Source of the DNA: Parasediminibacterium sp046546515
GTDB lineage: Bacteria > Bacteroidota > Bacteroidia > Chitinophagales > Chitinophagaceae
Direction of reading: 5' to 3'
Assembly (NCBI RefSeq): GCF_046546515.1
Contig: NZ_JBKHKJ010000009.1
Location: 1-64,000 of the forward strand
Length of the DNA stretch: 64,000 nt
The notes below the pieces were generated by a model. The model had not been told where the DNA came from, did no database searches, and saw only the letters and a program-made list of their open reading frames with translations. Below are positions 27,001-33,023 of this stretch, one piece after another (the first letter of the stretch is position 1; the number at the start of each line of letters is the position of its first letter). Both the position numbers and the translations under genes were made by a program.

Positions 27001-27557
27001 CCACCACGCAGGGCAAACTGCCCTGGTTCATACACAAAGTCTGTACGCACAAAACCATACATCACAAACAATTCCATCAGGCTATCCAGGTTGATGGTGT
27101 CATTGGTTTTAACGAGGATGATATTGCCACTCAAGGTTTTGGGCAGCACCACTTTTTCAAACAAAGCTTCGGGATAGGTAACAATTATCTTTTTGTTACC
27201 GCCATTCGCCAGTTTGGTCAATGCCTCTGTGCGAAGCATCACGTTGGACGAATTCAATACCCTGAAATTCTTTCTCGCCTTAAATGAGGAAGGGAAATAA
27301 AACAAGTCCAGCGCACTGGTCAGGTTTTCTAATGTATTGTGGAAATAGGCAGCTTCCTCTGGGTCGTTTAGTACCACCAGGTGGTTCAGGCCCTGTGTTT
27401 TTTCGTGGGTAAACACACTGCTTACCACAAACTCGGCACTGCTGCCTTGTAAATTTTTGAGGAATATTTTTTGCGGGTCGTGATACAACAATTGTTCCGC
27501 CAGTTGGCCCAACTGTGGCGATGCCTGGTACTGCCCTAACAACACATTCAAATTCAT
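24078..27557 (-). CDS. mfd: Transcription-repair coupling factor
   Basis: ATP-dependent translocase that removes RNA polymerase stalled at lesions and recruits the UvrABC nucleotide-excision repair system. The 1159 aa protein has the full layout: UvrB-like N-terminal domains (GGILDIYSFG at about 204), RNA-polymerase interaction domain (PGDYVTHIDHGVGTYSGLQ at about 487), Walker A in CGDVGFGKTEVAIRAAF (about 653), a DEEQ box (IIDEEQKFG), TATPIPRTLHFSL, and the translocation motif region GRVGRSNKKAFCYLL. The C-terminal TRCF domain is intact. Confidence 0.97.
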   Translation of the reverse strand: MNLNVLLGQYQASPQLGQLAEQLLYHDPQKIFLKNLQGSSAEFVVSSVFTHEKTQGLNHLVVLNDPEEAAYFHNTLENLTSALDLFYFPSSFKARKNFRVLNSSNVMLRTEALTKLANGGNKKIIVTYPEALFEKVVLPKTLSGNIILVKTNDTINLDSLMELFVMYGFVRTDFVYEPGQFALRGGILDIYSFGNEKPYRVELFGNEVDSIRIFDPETQLSERKILQVSIIPNVETQFETGDKVSLLEFLPENMVVWLKDWDVIKEKLEESELDLGIFLEKMEAQKAAFNTPIVTTSKKGKVTTTMPVAEEEDDEDETKILKEISLQDFTPVATIERQIQQRHIVEFGYKQHFGNESNITFFTRAQPSFNRQFNLLIEDLKGHEATNYSIYIFAEQVKQLERLHSIFKDLNTEINFVPVPTSIHEGFIDEKLKIVCYTDHQIFQRYHKYKVKQAYNKNKAITLKTLRDLQPGDYVTHIDHGVGTYSGLQKIEVNGRLQEAVRIIYKDTDILYVNINSLHKISKYTGKEGTVPKINKLGSDVWNKLKEKTKVKVKEIAFDLIKLYAERKAQHGFAFTPDTYMQTELEASFMYEDTPDQAKAVADVKKDMESPSPMDRLVCGDVGFGKTEVAIRAAFKSVIDGKQAAVLVPTTILAFQHYKTFKERLKDFPVTVDYINRFKSAKEKKETLEKVAQGKVDIIIGTHGLLGKEVKFKDLGMMIIDEEQKFGVAHKEKLKTLKTNVDCLTLTATPIPRTLHFSLMGARDLSIINTPPPNRQPIQTEIQVFNDEFIREAIYYETNRGGQVFFIHNRVNGLSEMAALIQAQCPDISIGFAHGQLEGNELEERILDFIDRKYDVLVCTNIVESGVDIANVNTIIINNAHHFGLSDLHQLRGRVGRSNKKAFCYLLAPPMSTLPTDSRKRLQTLEQFSDLGSGFQIAMRDLDIRGAGNLLGGEQSGFMAEIGFEMYQKILEEAVRELKRTSFKDLFKDEIAKQDDYVSDCTIDTDLEILIPDSYVESITERLSLYTRLDNCEDEEALLAFHTELVDRFGAIPSQVEDLFTTVRCRWAAVTLGFEKMSLKENTMRCYFINKNDSPYFESDLFKNILGYLQTGTNKARLKQAGKNFLLVVDDIKDMEAMLRFLVLMKKGVIVANEGVKAA

Positions 27558-27580
27558 ATACTGCTCCGGTATCTAAGCCG

Positions 27581-27588
27581 CAAAGATA
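27581..27588 (-). promoter_or_regulatory. -7 box upstream of mfd
   Basis: On the minus strand TATCTTTG (TAnnTTTG consensus) stands about 24 bases before the mfd ATG. No strong -33 TTTG is seen at the expected distance. Confidence 0.45.
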
Positions 27589-27742
27589 GCTTTGAACGGG
27601 AAGATGGGACAGAAAGGTTTTTGATGAGTTTAACAACAGAGACCGCTAAGGTTTTCACGCAAAGAAGCCGCAAATTTTAGGCAAAGCGGCTACTTATAGG
27701 TTCAATTTCAATTGCTTGCCTAGGAAAAGGATGAACCTTTTT

Positions 27743-28086
27743 TATTAAAATAGTTTCAGTTTTGCCCGATTTTGAGTGATTTTGCTTTCAGAAAAAAAAA
27801 TTGCGCTTTTGGAAGTTTGCTTTTTTATTTATAACGCATTGATTTTCAATTATATTATTCTATTTTAGGAAATAAAATGTACTCATTTTATGGTGATTGA
27901 TGGGGATTTAATAGTGATTGAATGGTGATTTATCTTGTATCAATTTGGATTGCATTTGGATTGAGATTGATTTTATGGTGATTATATTTTGGACTGACAT
28001 AAACTATATTAATATTGGCAAAAAATGAAATATTAGCGTTGAAAATAGTGCATCCGATTTGTTGATGCTTATTTAATGCAAAGATA
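27743..28086 (-). repeat. Array element A3 (inverted), between mfd and RT
   Basis: Read on the minus strand: TATCTTTG box (28086-28079), AATATTAATATAGTTTA, then a tandem array with 11-nt period built on AATCACCAT/AATCACTAT (27987-27881), TTGAAAATCAATGCGTT, and finally GGCAAAACTGAAACTATTTT. This order is the same as in elements A1 and A2, but the array unit is different. The GGGTGCAT terminal repeats are not recognisable. It begins about 70 bases beyond the stop of the reverse transcriptase gene. The rest of 27558-28155 holds only AT-rich sequence. Confidence 0.65.
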
Positions 28087-28155
28087 CGGAAGTGGGGCAT
28101 TTAGTGTATTCTTTTGTGGAAAATTATAATGCAAATGAGAGGATACTAAGAATAC

Positions 28156-29016
28156 TCACTTATTAGTCTTTCTTATACTATTCAAATAGTTAGTGTATGG
28201 TTTCATTACAGTATTGCTTTCTTTCTCCAAATGTGCCTTATCAATAATTTTTTTAGGGGCATCAATCTTATTCAAAAAAACATGTACGCCTGTAATAGTT
28301 TGTCCTCCACTATATTTTGTTTTTCTACGACTAATTTTAAAATCACCACCTATAACAATTTCAAGTATTTCAGAAATTAAATGACCAAAATCCTGTTGAG
28401 AAGAAAATGTCAAATCATCAATATATCTAGTGTATTTTATATTATTCTTTTTGCAAATTTCAATTAGTTTGTAATCCGTTTCTAAAAATACAAGATTTGA
28501 TATACCAGTACTAGTTGGACTACCTTGTGGCACCTCATTTTTTCTTGTTGTTAATTTAGTCAACCAATGAGCAATATGTTCTGAATATCCAAGATTCTTA
28601 AAAATCTTATGAACACGCCTCATTTTAATATTTGGATAAAATTCTTGTAAATCCGTTTCAAAAAGATATTTATTTCCTTGATGAGCTTTGGCATTAGTTA
28701 TATTGCTTTTACCCTTAACACCGCCATGCACATTATCTGGGAGAGAAACTATATCAATAATATTTCTTTGTATCCGTTTCTGAACAACTTTTAATAGTTG
28801 TGATGGGTTTCTAAATGTTCTAGTTTTAATTGTGCCATCTAAATAAGTTTTTGCATTTCCAGCTTTGTCAAGTTTAGTTTCTGACCACTCTTTGTAATTG
28901 CTTTCTATAGAATCAAGTAAAGGATTAATCTCACTTTCATTAAATCCTATGATATGACATAGTTTTTTAAACTCATAATTTTTATACGCTTCAGTTTTAG
29001 ACTGCGAAGAATTCAT
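28156..29016 (-). CDS. Retron-type reverse transcriptase
   Basis: Reverse transcriptase of 286 aa with retron hallmarks. Visible motifs are NAKAH (108-112, the NAxxH of retron region X), TDLQEFYPNI (121-130, first catalytic Asp), QGSPTS (164-169), YIDD (198-201, catalytic pair, with Ile in place of the usual Ala) and TITG (240-243), corresponding to the VTG of region Y that binds the msr RNA. There is no maturase, HNH or other fused domain. In known retrons the enzyme makes a branched RNA-DNA molecule (msDNA) and acts in phage defence. Its ATG overlaps the end of the XRE gene by 20 bases. The gene is visibly AT-rich compared with its neighbours, which suggests acquisition. Confidence 0.88.
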   Translation of the reverse strand: MNSSQSKTEAYKNYEFKKLCHIIGFNESEINPLLDSIESNYKEWSETKLDKAGNAKTYLDGTIKTRTFRNPSQLLKVVQKRIQRNIIDIVSLPDNVHGGVKGKSNITNAKAHQGNKYLFETDLQEFYPNIKMRRVHKIFKNLGYSEHIAHWLTKLTTRKNEVPQGSPTSTGISNLVFLETDYKLIEICKKNNIKYTRYIDDLTFSSQQDFGHLISEILEIVIGGDFKISRRKTKYSGGQTITGVHVFLNKIDAPKKIIDKAHLEKESNTVMKPYTNYLNSIRKTNK

Positions 29017-29287
29017 TGACTAAAGATTTTACAGAAGGGCTGACAATCTGAAATGCTTCTCTTTTATTAGGCTGTACATCATCCTCTGTCATTGACAGAA
29101 AGAATAATATTGGCAAAGGCATATTTAAATTGTCACTAATTAATTTTAAGGTTGAGAGATTGGGTTCTTTCAAATTGTTTTCTATTTGAGAAAGATAAGT
29201 TTGTGTAATATCACACGAAAGGGCAAATTCAGCTTGAGTTTGTCCTCTTTGCTTCCTGATATTTTTTATTATATTACCTAAGTTCAT
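28997..29287 (-). CDS. XRE-family HTH regulator paired with RT
   Basis: DNA-binding protein of 96 aa. Residues 1-60 form a Cro/CI-type helix-turn-helix (IRKQRGQTQAEFALSCDITQTYLSQIENNLKEPNLSTL, about 10-46), followed by a short C-terminal tail ending NEFFAV that overlaps the reverse transcriptase start in another frame. The tight overlap implies co-expression. HTH proteins accompany a described class of retrons; here it could be an autorepressor or the effector. No toxin domain is visible. Confidence 0.82.
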   Translation of the reverse strand: MNLGNIIKNIRKQRGQTQAEFALSCDITQTYLSQIENNLKEPNLSTLKLISDNLNMPLPILFFLSMTEDDVQPNKREAFQIVSPSVKSLVNEFFAV

Positions 29288-29355
29288 TTTTTGTTTTTGA
29301 AAAAATTTAAGGAGTGTTCGGATTACAAACTTGGCATTGCAAAGGTGTCATTTTA

Positions 29356-29577
29356 TTATTTTGCGAAAAATTCAATAAGCAGTTCAAATATTTTCACGAT
29401 TTGTTCGCGTATTTGTACATTGGTCTTACCTTTTTTCCGCTTTAAAAACTGAAGCCTTTCTAATGTTTCGTTTAAGACAGTCAAGTCTGATTCCGAAAGA
29501 GAACACTGGTTCTGTGTGATAGATACAATACTTTTTATTGCATTATCAATGATTCGAATTTGCTTTAATCTGGACAT
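29356..29577 (-). CDS. Small helical protein upstream of HTH-RT pair
   Basis: Predicted 73 aa protein, mostly helical and charged (RLKQIRIIDNAIKSIVSIT, ETLERLQFLKRKKGKTNVQ). No family recognised. It reads in the same direction as the XRE and reverse transcriptase genes, 68 bases upstream, and shares their AT-rich composition, so it may be a third member of the same operon. A strong hairpin (29606-29633) lies in its leader. It could be an accessory protein of the retron or an unrelated small ORF. Confidence 0.5.
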   Translation of the reverse strand: MSRLKQIRIIDNAIKSIVSITQNQCSLSESDLTVLNETLERLQFLKRKKGKTNVQIREQIVKIFELLIEFFAK

Positions 29578-29605
29578 ATTTATTTATTTTTAAATAAAGA
29601 CAACA

Positions 29606-29633
29606 ACATTATTGTCCTGCTAACCAATAATGT
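29606..29633 (-). other. 9-bp hairpin in leader of the retron operon
   Basis: ACATTATTG and CAATAATGT pair perfectly around a 10-base loop. On the minus strand the loop reads GTTAGCAGGA. It lies 29 bases upstream of the 73-residue ORF. It could be part of the non-coding RNA expected near a retron, or an operator or attenuator. Confidence 0.5.
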
Positions 29634-29809
29634 CATATATGTACAGTTAAATGTCTATGTCCTAAATGCGTTGGCAATGTTCTCATACACTCGCTTAAAA
29701 TTCCTGCGTATTAATTTAATTATCTAATATCACATAATAACAAATTCAATTATACCATAATGTCTCTTTTGCTACTTTATTGCTGCCTTTATCGTATTAT
29801 TGATAATTG

Positions 29810-29925
29810 CCACCACGGAGTTAACGGCTAGAGGTAATCATGATTGTTACTGTTATTTTACCTATTACGGTTTGCCCTCTCGGGCAGTCAAAGGAACTCC
29901 ACTTAGGCCATAAACATCGAATCAC
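29810..29925 (-). ncRNA. Structured non-coding segment, candidate msr-msd region
   Basis: Several nested stems can be drawn on the minus strand: an outer GGAGTT/AACTCC pair, TGCCC-GAGA-GGGCA (a GNRA-like tetraloop hairpin at about 29875-29888), and GGTAA/TTACC enclosing an AATCATGATT palindrome. This makes a three-way junction of about 90-110 bases. No ORF crosses it. A retron needs a structured RNA next to its reverse transcriptase and this 500-base gap is the natural place, but I could not identify a convincing a1/a2 pair or branching G. The rest of 29578-30080 is AT-rich without other clear features. Confidence 0.4.
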
Positions 29926-30050
29926 CTTTCAAAGAACTATTATGGAGCAAATATATAGAAATATTACTGATAGTTAATAAAATGGATTAAAATATTTTTT
30001 ATTAAGGCAATCCTGACTAATTTATGCTTTAATATTATAAACAATTTCTC

Positions 30051-30069
30051 ATTTCGCAAAATGCGAAAT
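30051..30069. promoter_or_regulatory. Perfect palindrome, candidate operator
   Basis: ATTTCGCA and TGCGAAAT are separated by AAA. It lies just upstream of the winged-helix regulator gene, a common place for an autoregulatory operator. A TACTTTTG sequence (30076-30083) matching the -7 consensus follows 7 bases downstream. Confidence 0.5.
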
Positions 30070-30080
30070 ACTCCATACTT

Positions 30081-30605
30081 TTGATAAATGAGAAAGCCCA
30101 ATGGGATGCGGCCGCAGGATGTTGCTATTTATTGAAAATCGTAGCATTGGATAGTGAAACTTTCCAACTAGCTGCTTTGTCTAAAACCTTGTACATTAGT
30201 TTATCCGAAATTTCAGAATCTTTGAACAGGAGCCAGATAGCAGGTTTAATTGATTTTAACAAAAAAAGGGTGAACAGGCAAAGCCTGTTGGAGTTTTTGC
30301 AATATGGCGTACGCTATGTATTCCCACAAAAGCCTGGGGCAATGGTGCGAGGTGTGGCTACAGCCCATTCGCATCCTTTTATGAGTGAATTTTTCAGTAG
30401 CGAGCTAAACTACGTTTGGGTAGATGCCGATGGCGAAATATTGGGCTTGGAAATAGAACCTTTTTATCCAAAACAATCAATAGCCGCAAAAGAAAACGAT
30501 ACCTTTTATAAATTATTGGCGTTGGTAGATGTACTGCGGGTGGGAAGGGTGAGGGAAATAAATGTTGCCTTGGAGGAATTGAAGAAAATGATGTTGTATG
30601 AATAG
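30081..30605 (+). CDS. Winged-helix (MarR-like) regulator
   Basis: Putative DNA-binding protein of about 174 aa. LYISLSEISESLNRSQIAGLIDFNKKRVNRQSLLEFLQYGVRYVFP (about 37-81) matches a winged-helix family common in bacterial accessory regions, with the recognition helix SEISESLNRSQIAGL; GAMVRGVATAHSHP follows as in that family. The TTG start at 30081 overlaps a -7-like box, so the real start may be a little downstream (no ATG is available early in the frame). It diverges from the retron operon. Relatives often sit beside nucleotidyltransferase or toxin genes; none follows here. Confidence 0.6.
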   Translation: MINEKAQWDAAAGCCYLLKIVALDSETFQLAALSKTLYISLSEISESLNRSQIAGLIDFNKKRVNRQSLLEFLQYGVRYVFPQKPGAMVRGVATAHSHPFMSEFFSSELNYVWVDADGEILGLEIEPFYPKQSIAAKENDTFYKLLALVDVLRVGRVREINVALEELKKMMLYE

Positions 30606-30761
30606 CTAGCCGAAATATCCCCAAGGCCACTACCGCAGGTGCATTCTGGCGCATGGCCTTCAGCCTGTTCCTGCTTGTTACTTTTTTTAGGATTGGCAGG
30701 GTACTAAAACAACGCTGTTCGAAATATTAGCACAGCGCAAATAAAACAACATATTAAACCT

Positions 30762-31118
30762 CTATTGAAACAGAAATATCTCGGCAGGTAACTGAAAATA
30801 ATTTTTAAGCTTTTGGGCAACCTTAAGTGTTATTTCCCTGCGCCCAGAAAGAATGGAGGAAACATGGCCTTTGCTACCTATTAACGGTTCCAAATCCTTT
30901 GCTTTTATTCCCCTTTCCTCCATTTTATATTTGATGGCATCAAGTGGGTTTACCGATGGCAATACATAATGCTTGTCGTCATAATCCTTTACCAATACCA
31001 GCAACAATTCCAGTTCTTCTGCTTCGGGTGTGCCTTCTGCCGCATGAAAAATATCCATCAGCCTATTGGTTGCATGGGTATAATCCTTTTCTGTTTTTAA
31101 TACTTTCCAGTTCATCAT
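30762..31118 (-). CDS. higA: HigA-type XRE antitoxin
   Basis: Antitoxin-like protein of 118 aa. The N-terminal half (WKVLKTEKDYTHATNRLMDIF, EAEELELLLVLVKDYDDKHY) is the HigA N-domain and the C-terminal half (IKAKDLEPLIGSKGHVSSILSGRREITLKVAQKLKNYF, about 70-107) is an XRE helix-turn-helix. In intact modules the upstream HigB mRNA interferase is neutralised by HigA, which also represses the operon. Here the higB frame overlaps the start (TGATG) but has lost its 5' end, so this antitoxin is probably an orphan. Confidence 0.82.
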   Translation of the reverse strand: MMNWKVLKTEKDYTHATNRLMDIFHAAEGTPEAEELELLLVLVKDYDDKHYVLPSVNPLDAIKYKMEERGIKAKDLEPLIGSKGHVSSILSGRREITLKVAQKLKNYFQLPAEIFLFQ

Positions 31119-31345
31119 TTCATTTTAAAGTTTTGTATATCTATATCAAAAGAAATTGTTTCAGCGTTTATTTTATCATATTCTTTATGTGTGCCAAACC
31201 AAATTACATAACAAGCCTTTTGGATAAAATTTACTGAAACGATAAGCCTAAAATCATTGCTTTTGATATTGAATATTACTCGGTTGTTGCCTACTATGCT
31301 TGCATTGCCAACTGTACTTTCACCCTGCCACTGCCTCCATAATTC
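31115..31345 (-). pseudogene. higB: 5'-truncated higB toxin gene
   Basis: Open frame of about 75 codons with no usable start codon. Translation gives NNRVIFNIKSNDFRLIVSV, then IWFGTHKEYDKINAETI and an end at TGA overlapping higA. These are the middle and C-terminal blocks of HigB (VVFNIKGNxYRLVV and WFGTHxEYDKIDA). The first 30 or so residues are missing: upstream the frame meets TAG inside a run of aattcctaattcc repeats, and array element B3 begins directly after. The toxin is therefore probably inactive. Confidence 0.8.
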
Positions 31346-31367
31346 CTAATTCCTAATTCCTAATTCC
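31341..31367. repeat. taattcc 7-base tandem repeat
   Basis: About four units of aattcct. A similar run precedes the fusion gene at 62342-62374. It marks the junction where the higB reading frame is broken. Confidence 0.6.
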
Positions 31368-31800
31368 CCCACCATGGGGGCATTTTGGGACACTCATGGG
31401 GGCATATTTCCCCCATATAGGATTGTCCTTTTGCACAGGTCTAAAAATAATACCAACTTTGTAGTATATGGCCCCATTGTTTTCATTAGCACAACCCTGT
31501 GGTTAGCCTAACCTTAGCTCGCTGCCCGTTGCGACTATTTTTTAATATACAAAAAAAACGTCATGATAGTTTACATCCATGCTCAAAAAACACCCATAAA
31601 TCACTCACTTTTCCTCGTAAATCACTCAAAAATCACTCAAAAATCACTCACTTTTCACTCACAAAACACTCATCTTAAAAAACACAAAAGTACTGTATTT
31701 CAATGAGTTGTGATGCGAAAAGGCCTAAAAAATAAATTCAGGGCGCCAAAAGCCCGCCAAACTAAGCGGGTAATGCCCCTGAAAATGAGTCATAAAAGTT
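31365..31800 (+). repeat. Array element B3
   Basis: Contains the CCCCCATATAGGAT half-palindrome (31373-31425; the left outer arm is lost compared with the copies at 41860 and 47966), a tandem array with 11-nt period, unit AAATCACTCAA (31588-31674), then TTTCAATGAGTTG (31698 on) and a GC-rich inverted repeat ggcgcc...gcccgcc...gcgggtaatgcccc. The layout parallels elements B1 and B2 but the array unit is different. It lacks the GGGTGCAT left end. It spans most of the gap between the higBA relic and cdsA. Confidence 0.65.
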
Positions 31801-31997
31801 TTTGCTTTGCCTCGTCTTTAGACCTACTGTGGTGTGTTAGCTATTTTTGGGCAAGGCAATTGGCGAAGATTTGAAAGCCACCCTAACGGCCATAACAACA
31901 TATTTTCCCATAAGAACCAAAATCCTGTTTACTTTGTTGGCGGTACAATTTTTTCATTATTCGGTGCAAGTCAGCACCTAACCCATATATTTTTCGC

Positions 31998-32876
31998 ATG
32001 GCACTCAACATTCAAGTTTTTAAAACCCGTGCTTTAACGGCATTAATATTTGTAGCGGTAATGCTTGCAGGGCTATTGTGGAACCAATGGAGCTTCTTTG
32101 CTTTGTTTTCCCTCATCCATTTTGGCTGCTGGATAGAGTACCAAAAGCTGATAGCACTAATAGACCCGGCTTATAAAGCAATTTCTTCCGTCCACAGAAA
32201 CATCATCATGCTACTGGGCTGGGGTTTGATGTTGCTAAACGCTAGCCCCCAGCTTCATATAGGCCGTATTAGCTTGCTTGGCATTGGTTGGTATGGGGTG
32301 ATGTTGCTGACCATTGTTTTTTGCCTGAACGAAATTGTGCTAAAAAAACAATTGAACCTAAAAGTTATTGGCTATTCCTTGCTAGGGTTGTTGTACATTT
32401 CTGTAAGCTGGAGTTTCATGCTAGGCTTGTACAATGAATCAATAACGGTCTTGGGCGTTTTCGATGCAAAAGCCTGGGAACTGCCTGTTATTTTAATTGC
32501 TTCTATCTGGATAAACGATACCATGGCTTATATAGTAGGATCGTTTATTGGCAAAACGCCGCTTTCCTCTATCTCCCCCAAAAAAACTTGGGAAGGCACT
32601 GCGGGCGGGGCGGTGCTGGCAATAGTAGTAGTTACCGCTTCCTGCTATTTCCTATTCCATATCCAAAATATCAAACTATTATTAATTGTATCTTCAACCG
32701 CAGCCATTGTTGGAACATTTGGCGACTTGCTGGAGAGCAAGCTAAAACGCATGGCTGGCGTAAAAGACAGTGGGCAGATAATGCCGGGGCATGGCGGGTT
32801 TTTGGACCGTTTCGATTCGTTGTTACTAGCAACACCCGTTGCGTGGGTGCTGATTGAACTGTTTGTTGCTATTTAG
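31998..32876 (+). CDS. cdsA: Phosphatidate cytidylyltransferase
   Basis: Integral membrane enzyme making CDP-diacylglycerol from CTP and phosphatidate, the entry to phospholipid synthesis. The 292 aa protein has about seven to eight membrane segments, and the C-terminal signature GDLLESKLKRMAGVKDSGQIMPGHGGFLDRFDS (about 239-271) holds the CTP/Mg-binding aspartates. The P-x-KTWEG block (about 195-202) precedes it. The start is ATG 31998. Confidence 0.95.
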   Translation: MALNIQVFKTRALTALIFVAVMLAGLLWNQWSFFALFSLIHFGCWIEYQKLIALIDPAYKAISSVHRNIIMLLGWGLMLLNASPQLHIGRISLLGIGWYGVMLLTIVFCLNEIVLKKQLNLKVIGYSLLGLLYISVSWSFMLGLYNESITVLGVFDAKAWELPVILIASIWINDTMAYIVGSFIGKTPLSSISPKKTWEGTAGGAVLAIVVVTASCYFLFHIQNIKLLLIVSSTAAIVGTFGDLLESKLKRMAGVKDSGQIMPGHGGFLDRFDSLLLATPVAWVLIELFVAI

Positions 32877-32892
32877 GGATAATTTTAAGCAA

Positions 32893-33012
32893 TTAGCCAC
32901 GAAGGCACAAAGACACGAAGAGGTACAAAGTTTTAAAGCGACGAAGGAAAACAGGACTTTTTCTTTCCTTTTTTTCTGAGTGTACCTTAGAGACTTCGTG
33001 CCTTCGTGGCAA
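32893..33012. repeat. Dispersed long-hairpin repeat, copy 5
   Basis: Left arm gccacgaaggcacaaagac continues as acgaagaggtacaaag; right arm gtaccttagagacttcgtg continues as ccttcgtggc. It lies between the convergent cdsA and TonB-receptor genes and may terminate both. Confidence 0.8.
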
Positions 33013-33023
33013 TTTTGCACTCC

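Noticed and set aside
24580..27287. Several plus-strand frames of 60-180 codons opposite mfd
   Set aside because: mfd is intact and long on the other strand; these are antisense shadows with low-complexity Ser/Leu-rich products.
28193..28384. Plus-strand frame opposite the reverse transcriptase
   Set aside because: It is antisense to the RT core, which has all catalytic motifs.
28156..29016. Group II intron maturase or diversity-generating RT
   Set aside because: No maturase/HNH domain or intron ends, no template/variable repeat pair; the NAxxH and ITG motifs favour a retron.
31834..32037. 67-codon plus-strand frame before cdsA
   Set aside because: It overlaps the cdsA start in another frame and resembles no protein; cdsA has a good ATG at 31998.
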